A stretch of DNA of 64,000 nt. Origin: Streptomyces barringtoniae (lineage in GTDB: Bacteria > Actinomycetota > Actinomycetes > Streptomycetales > Streptomycetaceae). How positions within the stretch are numbered: the stretch's first letter is position 1; the number at the start of each line of letters is the position of its first letter. Positions 34,949 through 42,931 of this stretch are shown here, piece after piece. The stretch covers positions 62,001 through 126,000 of the forward strand of contig NZ_JAJHNP010000011.1 of the NCBI RefSeq assembly GCF_020819595.1, read 5' to 3'. Below the pieces are notes generated by a model. It was not told where the DNA came from and did not search any database. It saw only the letters and a program-made list of their open reading frames with translations. Made by a program: the position numbers and the translations under genes.

Positions 34949-35866
34949 TCAGCCGCGGCCGCGTCCCTGTTCGAGCCTGTTCAGCACCGCCTGCGCCATG
35001 GCCTGCTCTCCCTTGGCGTTGGGGTGCGCGGGGGCTGCGGGTGCGGACGGCTGGAGAGGCTCGATCCAGCGGTCCGCGGGCGCCTTGCACATGTCGTGGC
35101 CGACCGTGGGGCCGTAGGTGTTCACGTACTCGGCCCGGTTCACCCCCGCCACCAGGCGCAGCATCAGGTTCAGCCGCTTCTCGGTGTCCCGGAGGTAGGG
35201 GAAGTCCTTCTGCGCGAACGGCACCTGCGGGAAGCAGCCGCTGCCGTCGTCGGGCAGCAGGTCCGGATAACCGACGACGACCACGCGCGCGTGCGGCGCC
35301 CTCGCGTGCACGGCCCGCAGCACCCGGTCGACCTTCGGCGCGGCCTCTACGATCGCGAGGGCCAGCTGGTCGTATCCGGACGCCTCGTACGAGCGCTCGC
35401 AGGGGTTGCCCGTCGGGTCCTGGGCGGCCAGGTGGGCGCAGGTGTTGATGATCGGGCCGAAGCCGACGTCGTTGCCGCCGATCTGCACCGTCACCAGGTC
35501 CGTGTCCCGTTGCACGGCGTCGAGCTGGGGCGCGTTGGTGCCCTGCGCCTGCCACATCTCGGCCGTCGTCGCGCCGGCGCAGCTGACGTCCTTGAAGGTG
35601 CTCACCTGACGCCCGTCCGCCACCAGCGAGGGGTAATTCCGGTCGGAGCGGGCGCAGTTGGCGTCCACCTGCTGCGGGATTCCGGGGCCCGAGGTGTAGG
35701 AGTCGCCGAGGGCGACGTAGTCGATGCCGTGGCCGTGTCCCGTGGAGTGCGCGGAGGCCGGTGCCGTGGCGGCCGCGACGAGGACGCAACCGCCCAGCGC
35801 CGCCCCTACGACGGCGGTTCCCCGCCGGCCTCTCGCCCCGCCCGTCGCACCTGTGCCGTTCGCCAT
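34949..35866 (-). CDS. secreted SGNH/GDSL esterase
   Basis: 305 residues. The signal peptide (about 1-39) ends in PASAHS. Block I GDSYTSG holds the nucleophile S56, block II has a Gly in CAGATTAEM, block III is IGGNDVGF, and block V HPNAKG supplies the His near the end. Pairs of cysteines in the mature part suggest disulfides, as in the Streptomyces rimosus-type extracellular lipase/esterase. Hydrolyses lipid or acyl esters outside the cell. ATG at 35866 follows GGGAGGATCC. Confidence 0.9.
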   Translation of the reverse strand: MANGTGATGGARGRRGTAVVGAALGGCVLVAAATAPASAHSTGHGHGIDYVALGDSYTSGPGIPQQVDANCARSDRNYPSLVADGRQVSTFKDVSCAGATTAEMWQAQGTNAPQLDAVQRDTDLVTVQIGGNDVGFGPIINTCAHLAAQDPTGNPCERSYEASGYDQLALAIVEAAPKVDRVLRAVHARAPHARVVVVGYPDLLPDDGSGCFPQVPFAQKDFPYLRDTEKRLNLMLRLVAGVNRAEYVNTYGPTVGHDMCKAPADRWIEPLQPSAPAAPAHPNAKGEQAMAQAVLNRLEQGRGRG

Positions 35867-35943
35867 GGATCCTCCCCCTGAGCCCGCTCATCGCGCGGTG
35901 CCGGCACCGGAGAGCGGCCCTCGCGCGTTCGATTGAGTCTGTA

Positions 35944-35955
35944 TACCGTCCGGTA
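35944..35955. promoter_or_regulatory. 12-bp palindrome upstream of the esterase
   Basis: TACCG-TC-CGGTA lies 77 bp upstream of the esterase start in TGTATACCGTCCGGTAGGT, a TetR-operator-like shape. The regulator is not identified. Confidence 0.4.
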
Positions 35956-36044
35956 GGTCGTGCGGACCAGAAGCGGGAAGCAACGAGTTCGGGCGCGTGG
36001 CCGCCGAGTGGCGTAGTGGTGATGCGCTGGCCGAGCGTGCGGGC

Positions 36045-36111
36045 CTGATGACACGTCAGCTCCGCCTTCGGATGTGGCGGCGGCCACGCACCCAAACTGA
36101 TGATGCGTCAG
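36045..36111. repeat. two copies of a 15-bp dyad, CTGATGA-N2-CGTCAG
   Basis: CTGATGACACGTCAG (36045-36059) and CTGATGATGCGTCAG (36097-36111) differ only at two central bases and each has dyad character. They are about 250-320 bp upstream of the X-X-Pro protein gene. Confidence 0.4.
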
Positions 36112-36363
36112 TCGCCCAGATGCTGGCTGGCCGGCAGATCGTGTGCGCCACCTGCAAGTTCGTCGTGATTGCGGCTGCAGTACGCGGCGGGGCGTGACTG
36201 CCCAGGGGTGCCGACTGCGGAGTGCTGTGCGCTACACCATCCGGTGGCTTCTGGTCGCGTCAGCGTTATTCACGGCCCCGATTTCCAGATCATTCCACTA
36301 ACGACCCATCAGGACTGACCCGACGTCAGCAAACTCTGACCCAAGTTGAGGAGAGTGGAGAGA

Positions 36364-37581
36364 ATGACGACATCGCCGCGAAGGCGATCCGTTCTGGCGT
36401 CAGCAGCCACCATCGCTGCGCTCACCGCAGGCGCGCTGGCGATCCCGTGTGCCGCTTATGCGCAGGATCACACCACCCCGCAACCGCCCTACCCGAAGGG
36501 GCTCGGCTACCCGCTTCATCCCGAGAGACCGGAGTACCCGGTCAAGTCGGTCCATCCCGAGAAGCCGGTTCATCCCGAGCAGCCTGTTCATCCGGTGAAG
36601 CCGGTCTATCCGGAGAAGCCGGTGCACCCGGTGAAGCCTGAGTATCCGCAGCGGCCTGAGAAGCCTGTCTATCCGGTGAAGCCGGTCTACCCGGAGAAGC
36701 CGGTACGGCCGGTGAAGCCTGAGTATCCGGTGAAGCCGGTGCACCCGGTGAAGCCTGAGTATCCGCAGCGGCCGGTGAAGCCGGTCTATCCGGAGAAGCC
36801 GGTGCGGCCGGTGAAGCCTGAGTATCCGGTGAAGCCGGTGCACCCGGTGAAGCCTGAGTATCCGGTGAAGCCTGAGTATCCGCAGCGGCCGGTGAAGCCG
36901 GTCTATCCGGAGAAGCCTGTTCACCCGGTCAAGCCGACCTACCCGGAGCACCCGGTGAAGCCGGTCTATCCGGAGAAGCCGGTGCAGCCGGTGAAGCCTG
37001 AGTATCCGCAGCGGCCGGTGAAGCCGGTCTATCCGGAGAAGCCCGTGCGGCCGGTGAAGCCTGAGTATCCGGTGAAGCCTGAGTATCCGCAGCGGCCGGT
37101 GAAGCCGGTCTATCCGGAGAAGCCGGTGCAGCCGGTGAAGCCTGAGTATCCGCAGCGGCCGGTCAAGCCGGTCTATCCGGAGAAGCCTGTTCACCCGGTC
37201 AAGCCGACCTACCCGGAGCACCCGGTGAAGCCGGTCTATCCGGAGAAGCCGGTGAAGCCTGAGTATCCGCAGCGGCCGGTCAAGCCGGTCTATCCGGAGA
37301 AGCCTGTGCACCCGGTCAAGCCGACCTACCCGGAGCACCCGGTGAAGCCGACCTACCCGGAGCACCCGGTGAAGCCGACCTACCCGGAGCACCCGGTGAA
37401 GCCGGTCTACCCGGAGAAGCCGGTGCACCCGGTCAAGCCGACCTATCCGGAGAAGCCGGTGCACCCGGTGAAGCCGACCTATCCGGAGCACCCGGTGAAG
37501 CCCGTTCGGCCGTCGAAGCCGTCGGAGCCGCATCATGCTCACAAGAAGTCGGACCACGACCACGAATCGCGGGACGAGTGA
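36364..37581 (+). CDS. secreted X-X-Pro triplet-repeat protein
   Basis: 405 residues. A basic start and hydrophobic core (SVLASAATIAALTAGALAI) ending at AYAQ form a signal peptide. From residue 48 to 389 every third residue is proline in 113 of 114 triplets, the exception being VKS. Recurring triplets are VKP, VYP, EKP, VHP, EYP, QRP, TYP and EHP, alternating Lys/Arg/His with Glu and regularly spaced Tyr. Such a sequence should adopt an extended polyproline-II rod of roughly 100 nm. The C-terminus is a His/Asp/Glu-rich tail (HHAHKKSDHDHESRDE), a possible metal-binding end. No LPXTG motif, membrane anchor or enzymatic domain. ATG at 36364 follows GAGGAG. A strong hairpin terminator follows. 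Probably a structural wall or extracellular-matrix protein; no named family is claimed. Confidence 0.85.
   Translation: MTTSPRRRSVLASAATIAALTAGALAIPCAAYAQDHTTPQPPYPKGLGYPLHPERPEYPVKSVHPEKPVHPEQPVHPVKPVYPEKPVHPVKPEYPQRPEKPVYPVKPVYPEKPVRPVKPEYPVKPVHPVKPEYPQRPVKPVYPEKPVRPVKPEYPVKPVHPVKPEYPVKPEYPQRPVKPVYPEKPVHPVKPTYPEHPVKPVYPEKPVQPVKPEYPQRPVKPVYPEKPVRPVKPEYPVKPEYPQRPVKPVYPEKPVQPVKPEYPQRPVKPVYPEKPVHPVKPTYPEHPVKPVYPEKPVKPEYPQRPVKPVYPEKPVHPVKPTYPEHPVKPTYPEHPVKPTYPEHPVKPVYPEKPVHPVKPTYPEKPVHPVKPTYPEHPVKPVRPSKPSEPHHAHKKSDHDHESRDE
36505..37530 (+). repeat. 9-nt/higher-order repeats encoding (X-X-Pro)n
   Basis: 1,026 bp of uninterrupted triplet-codon repeats with longer units of 18-63 bp reused, for example GTGAAGCCGGTCTATCCG and GTGAAGCCTGAGTATCCG. 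Repeat blocks are nearly identical at the DNA level, so the copy number is likely to vary between strains and to be hard to assemble from short reads. Confidence 0.85.
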
Positions 37582-37630
37582 GCAGCTGACACAGGACAGC
37601 TGAGGGGATCCGGGACCCCCACAGGAGATC

Positions 37631-37659
37631 GCTGGGCCGCCCGCTGCGGGCGGCCCAGC
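37631..37659. terminator. strong hairpin terminator of the X-X-Pro gene
   Basis: GCTGGGCCGCCCG and CGGGCGGCCCAGC form a perfect 13-bp stem with a 3-nt loop, 50 bp after the stop. Confidence 0.8.
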
Positions 37660-37867
37660 GGTGTGCCGGCGGAGGGGACCGGCGTCGTGGTGGCACCGGA
37701 CCGACGGCCGCCCCCTCGCCCTGATGACCACCGTCTCGCCCGTCAACTGGCCGACCGCCAGGCCGAGTCAACCCTCAATCCGAGCCGGGGCGGGCGGATG
37801 ACCTGCGGGAACGGTGTGAGAAGCTGCGGTGGTCAGCACGTCCGGACGACGGAGGGACATCGACGGT

Positions 37868-38554
37868 ATGGCCGTCATCCATCACACCACGCTCAAGCCC
37901 ACGAAGCTGGAGCTGCTCACCGACTGGCTGCCCTCTCGCCCCTGGTACCGCGGGGGGCCGGACACCCCGGTGCTGACCAAGTCCGGCGGTTTCCGGCTGG
38001 AGGACCCGGAGGGCGAGGTCGGCATCGAGTTCATGGTGGCCACCGACACCGACACCGACGCCGGCACCGCCACGGACATCCCCGCCGCCCAATCGACCGC
38101 GTACCTGGTCCCGTTGACCTACCGCGGCGCGCCGCTGGCGGGGGCGGAGCACGCGCTCGTCGGCACGATGGAGCACGGGGTGCTGGGCAAGCGCTGGGTC
38201 TACGACGGCTGCCACGACCCGGTGCTGGTCGCCGAGTTGCTGTCGCTGATGGAGGGCACGGCCCGGGCGCACGCCCAGAGCGTCGACGGCGCCCTGGATC
38301 CCGAGGTGGTCCGCTCCTACGCCGGCGCCCCCTTCACCCTGGACGGCTTCACCCCGGAGCCGACCGACGACCGGGAGGGCACCCGCATCCCCGCGCCGCA
38401 CGGCACGGTCCTGCACGTCCACCGGGTCCTGGCCCCCGTGCCCGAGAACCCGCCGCTGCGCCCCGAGGGCGCGATCGGTCATGTGGCGCGCGCCTGGCAG
38501 GACCCGCAGGGCACCCCGCTGGCGGCGGTCTTCGTGACGCTGCGCACCGCCTGA
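37868..38554 (+). CDS. maltokinase N-terminal-cap-like protein
   Basis: 228 residues beginning MAVIHHTTLKPTKLELLTDWLPSR is split into IHHTTLKPTKLELL and DWLPSRPWY, the pattern of the small N-terminal cap of actinobacterial maltokinases, here as a free-standing protein without a kinase domain. EVGIEFMV, VPLTYRGAPL and GVLGKRWVYDGCHDPV continue the similarity. Likely cytoplasmic. The phosphoglucomutase 3 kb upstream is a loose functional link to sugar phosphates, but no trehalose or maltose genes are adjacent. ATG at 37868 follows GGAGGG. Confidence 0.65.
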   Translation: MAVIHHTTLKPTKLELLTDWLPSRPWYRGGPDTPVLTKSGGFRLEDPEGEVGIEFMVATDTDTDAGTATDIPAAQSTAYLVPLTYRGAPLAGAEHALVGTMEHGVLGKRWVYDGCHDPVLVAELLSLMEGTARAHAQSVDGALDPEVVRSYAGAPFTLDGFTPEPTDDREGTRIPAPHGTVLHVHRVLAPVPENPPLRPEGAIGHVARAWQDPQGTPLAAVFVTLRTA

Positions 38555-38567
38555 CCGGCGTTTCACA

Positions 38568-38624
38568 CGCTCGACCCACACCGCTCATCCGCTCGACCCA
38601 CACCGCTCATCGACTCACACCGCC
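38568..38624. repeat. 22-bp tandem repeat, about 2.5 copies
   Basis: CGCTCGACCCACACCGCTCATC occurs at 38568 and 38590, followed by a partial third copy. It lies in the gap after the maltokinase-cap gene. Confidence 0.7.
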
Positions 38625-38807
38625 TATCTGGCATGGTCAGGACAAATCTGTCACTCTTTCGGCAGTCCGCGCCTGGCCCCTTGAGGACGCGGCGCACCTC
38701 TCGGTGCAGCGATCGCGCAAGCCCCGTCAGCGGCCGCCCCGGCGTACCCCAGCCGCCGGTGGCCATCGAGCAGGCCGGGAATCCCGGCCTCCGCAAAGGA
38801 GTAGCGT

Positions 38808-40664
38808 GTGAGATCGACCCCCCACAAGGTCCTCGGCGCCGGTGCGCTCACCGTCGCCACCGTGGCCGCCCTCGTGCTCCCCGGCACGCCCGCCGCGGCC
38901 CGGCCGGCCGCGGCACCCGCCGCCTGCAGTCCGGCGCAGGTCGTCGGCAACGGCGGCTTCGAGAGCGGGACATCGCCCTGGTCGGCGTCCTCCTCCACCG
39001 TCATCACCAGCCGCTCCGGCGAGACCGCCCACAGCGGCAGTTCCTACGCCTGGCTGGACGGAGTCGGCGGCACCCACACCGACACCCTCGGTCAGAGCGT
39101 CACCATCCCCTCCGGCTGCGACGCGGCCACCCTCACCTTCTGGCTGCACATCGACACGGACGAGACGACCTCCTCCGTCGTGTACGACAAGCTCACCGCC
39201 AAGATCGGCAGCACGACGCTGGCCACCTACTCGAACCTCGACGACAACACCGGGTACGTCCGGAAGTCGATCGACGTGTCGGCGTACGCCGGGCAGACCG
39301 TCACCCTGTCCTTCACCGGGACCGAGGACTCCAGTCTCCAGACGAGCTTCGTCCTCGACGACATCGCGCTCGACACCTCGGGCGGCACCTCGCCACCGCC
39401 CGGCGACTCCACCCGCACCCCGGCCGCGCCCTCGTACACCGTGAACCTCAGCAGCGACACGAGCGGCACCGGATGGACCGGGCACGAGAGCGTGACCTTC
39501 AGCAACGCCTCCGCCACCGCGCTGAACGAGGTCTACCTGAGGCTGTGGGACAACTACCACGGCACCTGTGACGCCATGCCGATCCGGGTCACGAACGTCA
39601 CCGGCGGCAGCGCGGAGGCACCCTCCGTGGCCTGCACCGCGCTGAAGATCGACCTGCCGGCCCCGCTCGCCCAGGGCCAGAGCGCCACCATCGGGTTCGA
39701 CCTCGGCATCACCGTGCCCAGCGGCGCCGACCGGTTCGGCCACGACGGCGCCTACAGCTTCATCGGCAACGCCCTGCCCGTCCTGGCGGTCCGCGACGGC
39801 GCCGGCTGGCACCTCGACCCGTACACGGACAACGGCGAGTCGTTCTACTCCCTGGCCGCCGACTTCAAGGTGACTCTCGACCACCCCAGCGGCCTGCTGG
39901 TCCCGGCCAGTGGCACCTCCACCGACACGCCCGGTTCCAGCGGCCGTACGGTGACGACGGCGACGGCGTCGAAGGTCCGTGACTTCGCCTGGGCCGCCGG
40001 GCCCTTCACCAAGGTCTCCGGCACCTCGGCGGCCGGCGTCGCGGTGAACGTCTACTCGGTCTCGGGCATCAGCTCCTCCAGTGCCCAGTCCATGCTCAGC
40101 ACCGCCAAGAGCGCCGTGGACGCCCACGCGGCCCGCTTCGGCGCCTACCCCTACGGCGAGCTGGACGCCGTGCTCGACAACAACTACTGGTTCGGCGGCA
40201 TGGAGTACCCCGGGTTCGTCCTGGACGTGGTCAGCTCCACCGCCCTCACCCACGAGATCGGCCACCAGTGGTGGTACGGCATCGTCGGCGACGACGAGTA
40301 CAACAGCCCCTGGCTGGACGAGGCGTTCACGGACTACGCCACCGACCTCGCCCTCGGCAAGACCGGCACCAACTGCTGGAACAGCGTCTCCTGGGCCTCC
40401 AGCGCCGAGAAGATCACCAACCCCATGGCCTACTGGGACGCGCATTCCTCCCGCTATTCCACCGTCGTCTACGGCTACGGCAAGTGCGCGCTGCACGACC
40501 TGCGCCGCCTCCTCGGTGACACCGCCATGACCAAGCTGCTGAAGGACTACGCGACCGCGCACTGGTACGGCGTCTCGACCACGGCCGAGTTCAAGGCCGC
40601 CGCCCAGGCCGCCACGAGCACCGACCTCACCTCCTTCTGGTCCCAGCACCGCATAGAAGGCTGA
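38808..40664 (+). CDS. secreted M1-family metallopeptidase with N-terminal beta-sandwich
   Basis: 618 residues. Signal peptide to about residue 33, then a beta-sandwich module (about 40-190) opening with VVGNGGFESGTSPW and closing with FVLDDIAL, as in carbohydrate-binding or adhesion-type domains. A short Pro/Gly/Ser linker leads to the M1 domain. Zinc ligands are in HEIGHQWW (H482, H486) and E505 in LDEAFTDYA, exactly 18 residues after the second His; the substrate-recognition loop is FGGMEYPG. The C-terminal helical domain is short. GTG at 38808 follows AAAGGAG by 6 nt. An extracellular aminopeptidase, perhaps wall-bound through the N-terminal module. Confidence 0.88.
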   Translation: MRSTPHKVLGAGALTVATVAALVLPGTPAAARPAAAPAACSPAQVVGNGGFESGTSPWSASSSTVITSRSGETAHSGSSYAWLDGVGGTHTDTLGQSVTIPSGCDAATLTFWLHIDTDETTSSVVYDKLTAKIGSTTLATYSNLDDNTGYVRKSIDVSAYAGQTVTLSFTGTEDSSLQTSFVLDDIALDTSGGTSPPPGDSTRTPAAPSYTVNLSSDTSGTGWTGHESVTFSNASATALNEVYLRLWDNYHGTCDAMPIRVTNVTGGSAEAPSVACTALKIDLPAPLAQGQSATIGFDLGITVPSGADRFGHDGAYSFIGNALPVLAVRDGAGWHLDPYTDNGESFYSLAADFKVTLDHPSGLLVPASGTSTDTPGSSGRTVTTATASKVRDFAWAAGPFTKVSGTSAAGVAVNVYSVSGISSSSAQSMLSTAKSAVDAHAARFGAYPYGELDAVLDNNYWFGGMEYPGFVLDVVSSTALTHEIGHQWWYGIVGDDEYNSPWLDEAFTDYATDLALGKTGTNCWNSVSWASSAEKITNPMAYWDAHSSRYSTVVYGYGKCALHDLRRLLGDTAMTKLLKDYATAHWYGVSTTAEFKAAAQAATSTDLTSFWSQHRIEG

Positions 40665-40751
40665 CCGGACCACCCGCATGGCTCAAAATCCGGCCGCGGA
40701 TTGCTTCATGGGGCGGAACCCGGAGTGCGGGACCACCCGACCACGGGTCAG

Positions 40752-41591
40752 ATGGATTGCGTGCGAAGCCTCATCGTCCCTTTCCGCGGCCGGTCCCGCC
40801 TGTGCCTCACCGGCGCCCTGGCCGCCCTTGTCCTGTTCCTGTCCAGCCCCCCGGCCATGCCCGAACCCGGCGGGGGTGCACGCGTGCGCGGCGGCGCCTA
40901 CATGGGCATCGGCGTCCTCGCCCATGACGGAGACACCGGCGCCCGTCCCCCGGCGGGCCGCGCCTCGCAGCCCGAGGGCGTCGATGTCGCCAGCCACCAA
41001 CTCGACGTCGACTGGCCGACCCTGTGGAAGGACGGCACACAGTGGGCGTACACGAAGGCCACCGAGGGGACGTACTACACCAACCCCTACTTCACCCAGC
41101 AGTACAACGGCGCGTACAAGGTGGGCATGATCCGCGGTGCGTACCACTTCGCCACCCCGGACACCACCAGTGGCGTCACGCAGGCCGACTACTTCCTGGC
41201 GCACGGCGGCGGCTGGTCGAAGGACGGCAAGACCCTGCCCGGCGTGCTCGACATCGAGTGGAATCCGTACGGTGCCGCCTGCTACGGCAAGTCCAAGAGC
41301 AATATGGTCGCCTGGATCCGCGACTTCCTGAACCGCTACAAGTCGCGCACCGGCCGGGCCGCCGTCATCTACACGGCAACCAGCTGGTGGACCCAGTGCA
41401 CCGGCAACTACAGCGGCTTCGCGGCGACCACTCCGCTGTGGATCGCCCGCTACGCCTCGGACCCGGGGACCCTGCCGGCCGGCTGGTCGTACCACACGAT
41501 GTGGCAGTACACGTCCGCCGGCAAGACCGTCGGTGACCACGACCGCTTCAACGGCGCCCCGGACCGGCTGAAGACCTTCGCGACCGGCTGA
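40752..41591 (+). CDS. secreted GH25 lysozyme (N-acetylmuramidase)
   Basis: About 279 residues. An N-terminal basic/hydrophobic segment (CLTGALAALVLFLSSPP) is the export signal. The GH25 barrel begins with EGVDVASHQ and has AYTKATEGTYYTNPYF, MIRGAYHFA and the catalytic acidic pair in LDIEWNP (D-x-E). WQYTS and DHDRFNG close the fold. Cleaves the muramic acid-glucosamine bond of peptidoglycan. Start uncertain between ATG 40752 and GTG 40761. Ends before a strong terminator facing the LysE-like gene. Confidence 0.9.
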   Translation: MDCVRSLIVPFRGRSRLCLTGALAALVLFLSSPPAMPEPGGGARVRGGAYMGIGVLAHDGDTGARPPAGRASQPEGVDVASHQLDVDWPTLWKDGTQWAYTKATEGTYYTNPYFTQQYNGAYKVGMIRGAYHFATPDTTSGVTQADYFLAHGGGWSKDGKTLPGVLDIEWNPYGAACYGKSKSNMVAWIRDFLNRYKSRTGRAAVIYTATSWWTQCTGNYSGFAATTPLWIARYASDPGTLPAGWSYHTMWQYTSAGKTVGDHDRFNGAPDRLKTFATG

Positions 41592-41650
41592 CCCCGCGCC
41601 AGGCGCCACTCCGGCCACCTCCCGCGCGCCGGACGAACCGCCGGCTGAGC

Positions 41651-41676
41651 GGCGGGGCCCCATCTGGGGCCCCGCC
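41651..41676. terminator. bidirectional hairpin terminator
   Basis: GGCGGGGCCCC and GGGGCCCCGCC form a perfect 11-bp stem with a 4-nt loop between the convergent lysozyme and LysE-like genes. Confidence 0.8.
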
Positions 41677-41831
41677 AGGGCTCCCGGCTGCGCAGCGGAG
41701 GCCATGTTGCGCGTGGCGGAGGCGAACACCAGCAGATCCACGTCGTACGGCGCCGGCCCGGCCCGCGCCCGCAATAATCGCGTTCGCTCCGAAAGGAGGG
41801 AGAGGAGGGAGGGGCCGGGCAGGCCTTGTTT

Positions 41832-42467
41832 CTACGGGCCGTGCGCGAAGAGCATGCGCAGCGCGAGCGCCGTCATCACGCCGCTGGACGCCAGGGCCGT
41901 GACGAGCCGCCCCCGGCTGCCGGTCAGGAGCCGGCCGAGCAGGGCTCCGCCGCCGGCCAGGAGCAGCTGCCAACTGGCCGATGCCGTAAAGGCGGCCAGG
42001 ACGAACACGGCCCGTTCGAGGTGGTCCGGTGCCGCCGAGGTCTGGCTGCCCAGCACCAGGGCCGCGAAGTAGATGACGGTCACGGGGTTCAGCATCGTGA
42101 CGCCCCACAGACCCAGGAAGGCCCGGGAAGGGCGCAGGGGAGTCGCGTCGGTCCGGAAGGCCGTCCGGGCCGTGCGGTAGTGGGTGATCGCCGTTGCCGC
42201 GCCGCGCACCGCCAGCACGACGAGCACCGCGCCGGCGACCCAGCGCAGGGAATGCGCGATCGGCGCGACGGCGTGCGTCAGCGCGGAACCTCCGATCACG
42301 GCGATCAGCGCGTAGAGGCCGTCCGCCGCCGCGACCCCCAGCGCGGCACACGCGCCGATCCGCAACGAGGTCCGGGCGGTCAGCGCCACCAGATACGTCC
42401 CGACGGCCCCCACCGGCACGGCGATGCCGTAGCCCGCGAGAAGCCCCGCGACCAGCGCCGCGCTCAT
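41832..42467 (-). CDS. LysE-family amino-acid/metabolite exporter
   Basis: 211 residues, six hydrophobic helices. GIAVPVGAVGTYLVALTARTSLRIGACAALGVAAADGLYA is split across helices 1-2 and has the P-V-G and G-x-x-x-A-D positions of LysE/RhtB proteins; WGVTMLNPVTVIYFAAL is the conserved N-P motif in the middle. ATG at 42467 has no good ribosome site, so the N-terminus may shift slightly. Substrate unknown. Confidence 0.82.
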   Translation of the reverse strand: MSAALVAGLLAGYGIAVPVGAVGTYLVALTARTSLRIGACAALGVAAADGLYALIAVIGGSALTHAVAPIAHSLRWVAGAVLVVLAVRGAATAITHYRTARTAFRTDATPLRPSRAFLGLWGVTMLNPVTVIYFAALVLGSQTSAAPDHLERAVFVLAAFTASASWQLLLAGGGALLGRLLTGSRGRLVTALASSGVMTALALRMLFAHGP

Positions 42468-42931
42468 GCGTGCACGGGCGCAGGCCTTCTCCGGCGGCCG
42501 CGCTGCTGTCGACCGCGCACCGGTCGGTCGGCGGCGGTCCACGGCAGGAAGGCGGTCAGCGAGGTCATGTGCTGATCGTGACGCCAGCGCGGCCGCCCGG
42601 ACAACTCCTTTTCGCCGCCCCGCTGCGACCGCCTCGTGCCGGCCGCGGTGCGGCGTGGCGGGGCATGCCGTTGGCGGCCGGCCTGTCGTCGTGGGCCCGG
42701 GCCATGGCGCCGGCCGCGACCAGGGGGCCGCAGCCCCGCCACGAGGGCCGCCGTCCGGTCGTACTCGCCCGGGGCCGGGTTCCAGCCGGGGATCACCAGG
42801 TCGGGGGCGTGCCGGTCGGACACGGCGGAGAGGCCGAAGGCCACCGCGCACTGGAGATGCGGGGACTCCGAGGAGCGGGAGGAGACGTCCCTAAGGCACG
42901 GTTACTCCTTGGGAGGGGGCGTGACGGCGGC
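42468..42931. other. 464 bp without a confident gene
   Basis: Minus-strand frames contain isolated protein-like strings such as VSDRHAPDLVIPGWNPAPGE and MTSLTAFLPWTAADRP with no start site or continuous family match. Possibly a relic; nothing else is recognised. Confidence 0.35.

Larger units (their letters stand above)
35867..36363. other. intergenic region between esterase and X-X-Pro gene
   Basis: 497 bp of divergent upstream DNA. A 66-codon plus-strand frame (35997-36197) containing CATCKF has no ribosome site and no recognised family. The visible structure is the palindrome at 35944 and the paired dyads at 36045 and 36097. Confidence 0.4.

Noticed and set aside
36400..37746. Long minus-strand frame (448 codons) with Leu-Arg-rich repeats resembling a leucine-rich-repeat protein
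   Set aside because: It is the antisense of the X-X-Pro repeats. The repeat codons give open frames on both strands; the plus strand has a ribosome site, signal peptide and terminator, and the minus frame has none.
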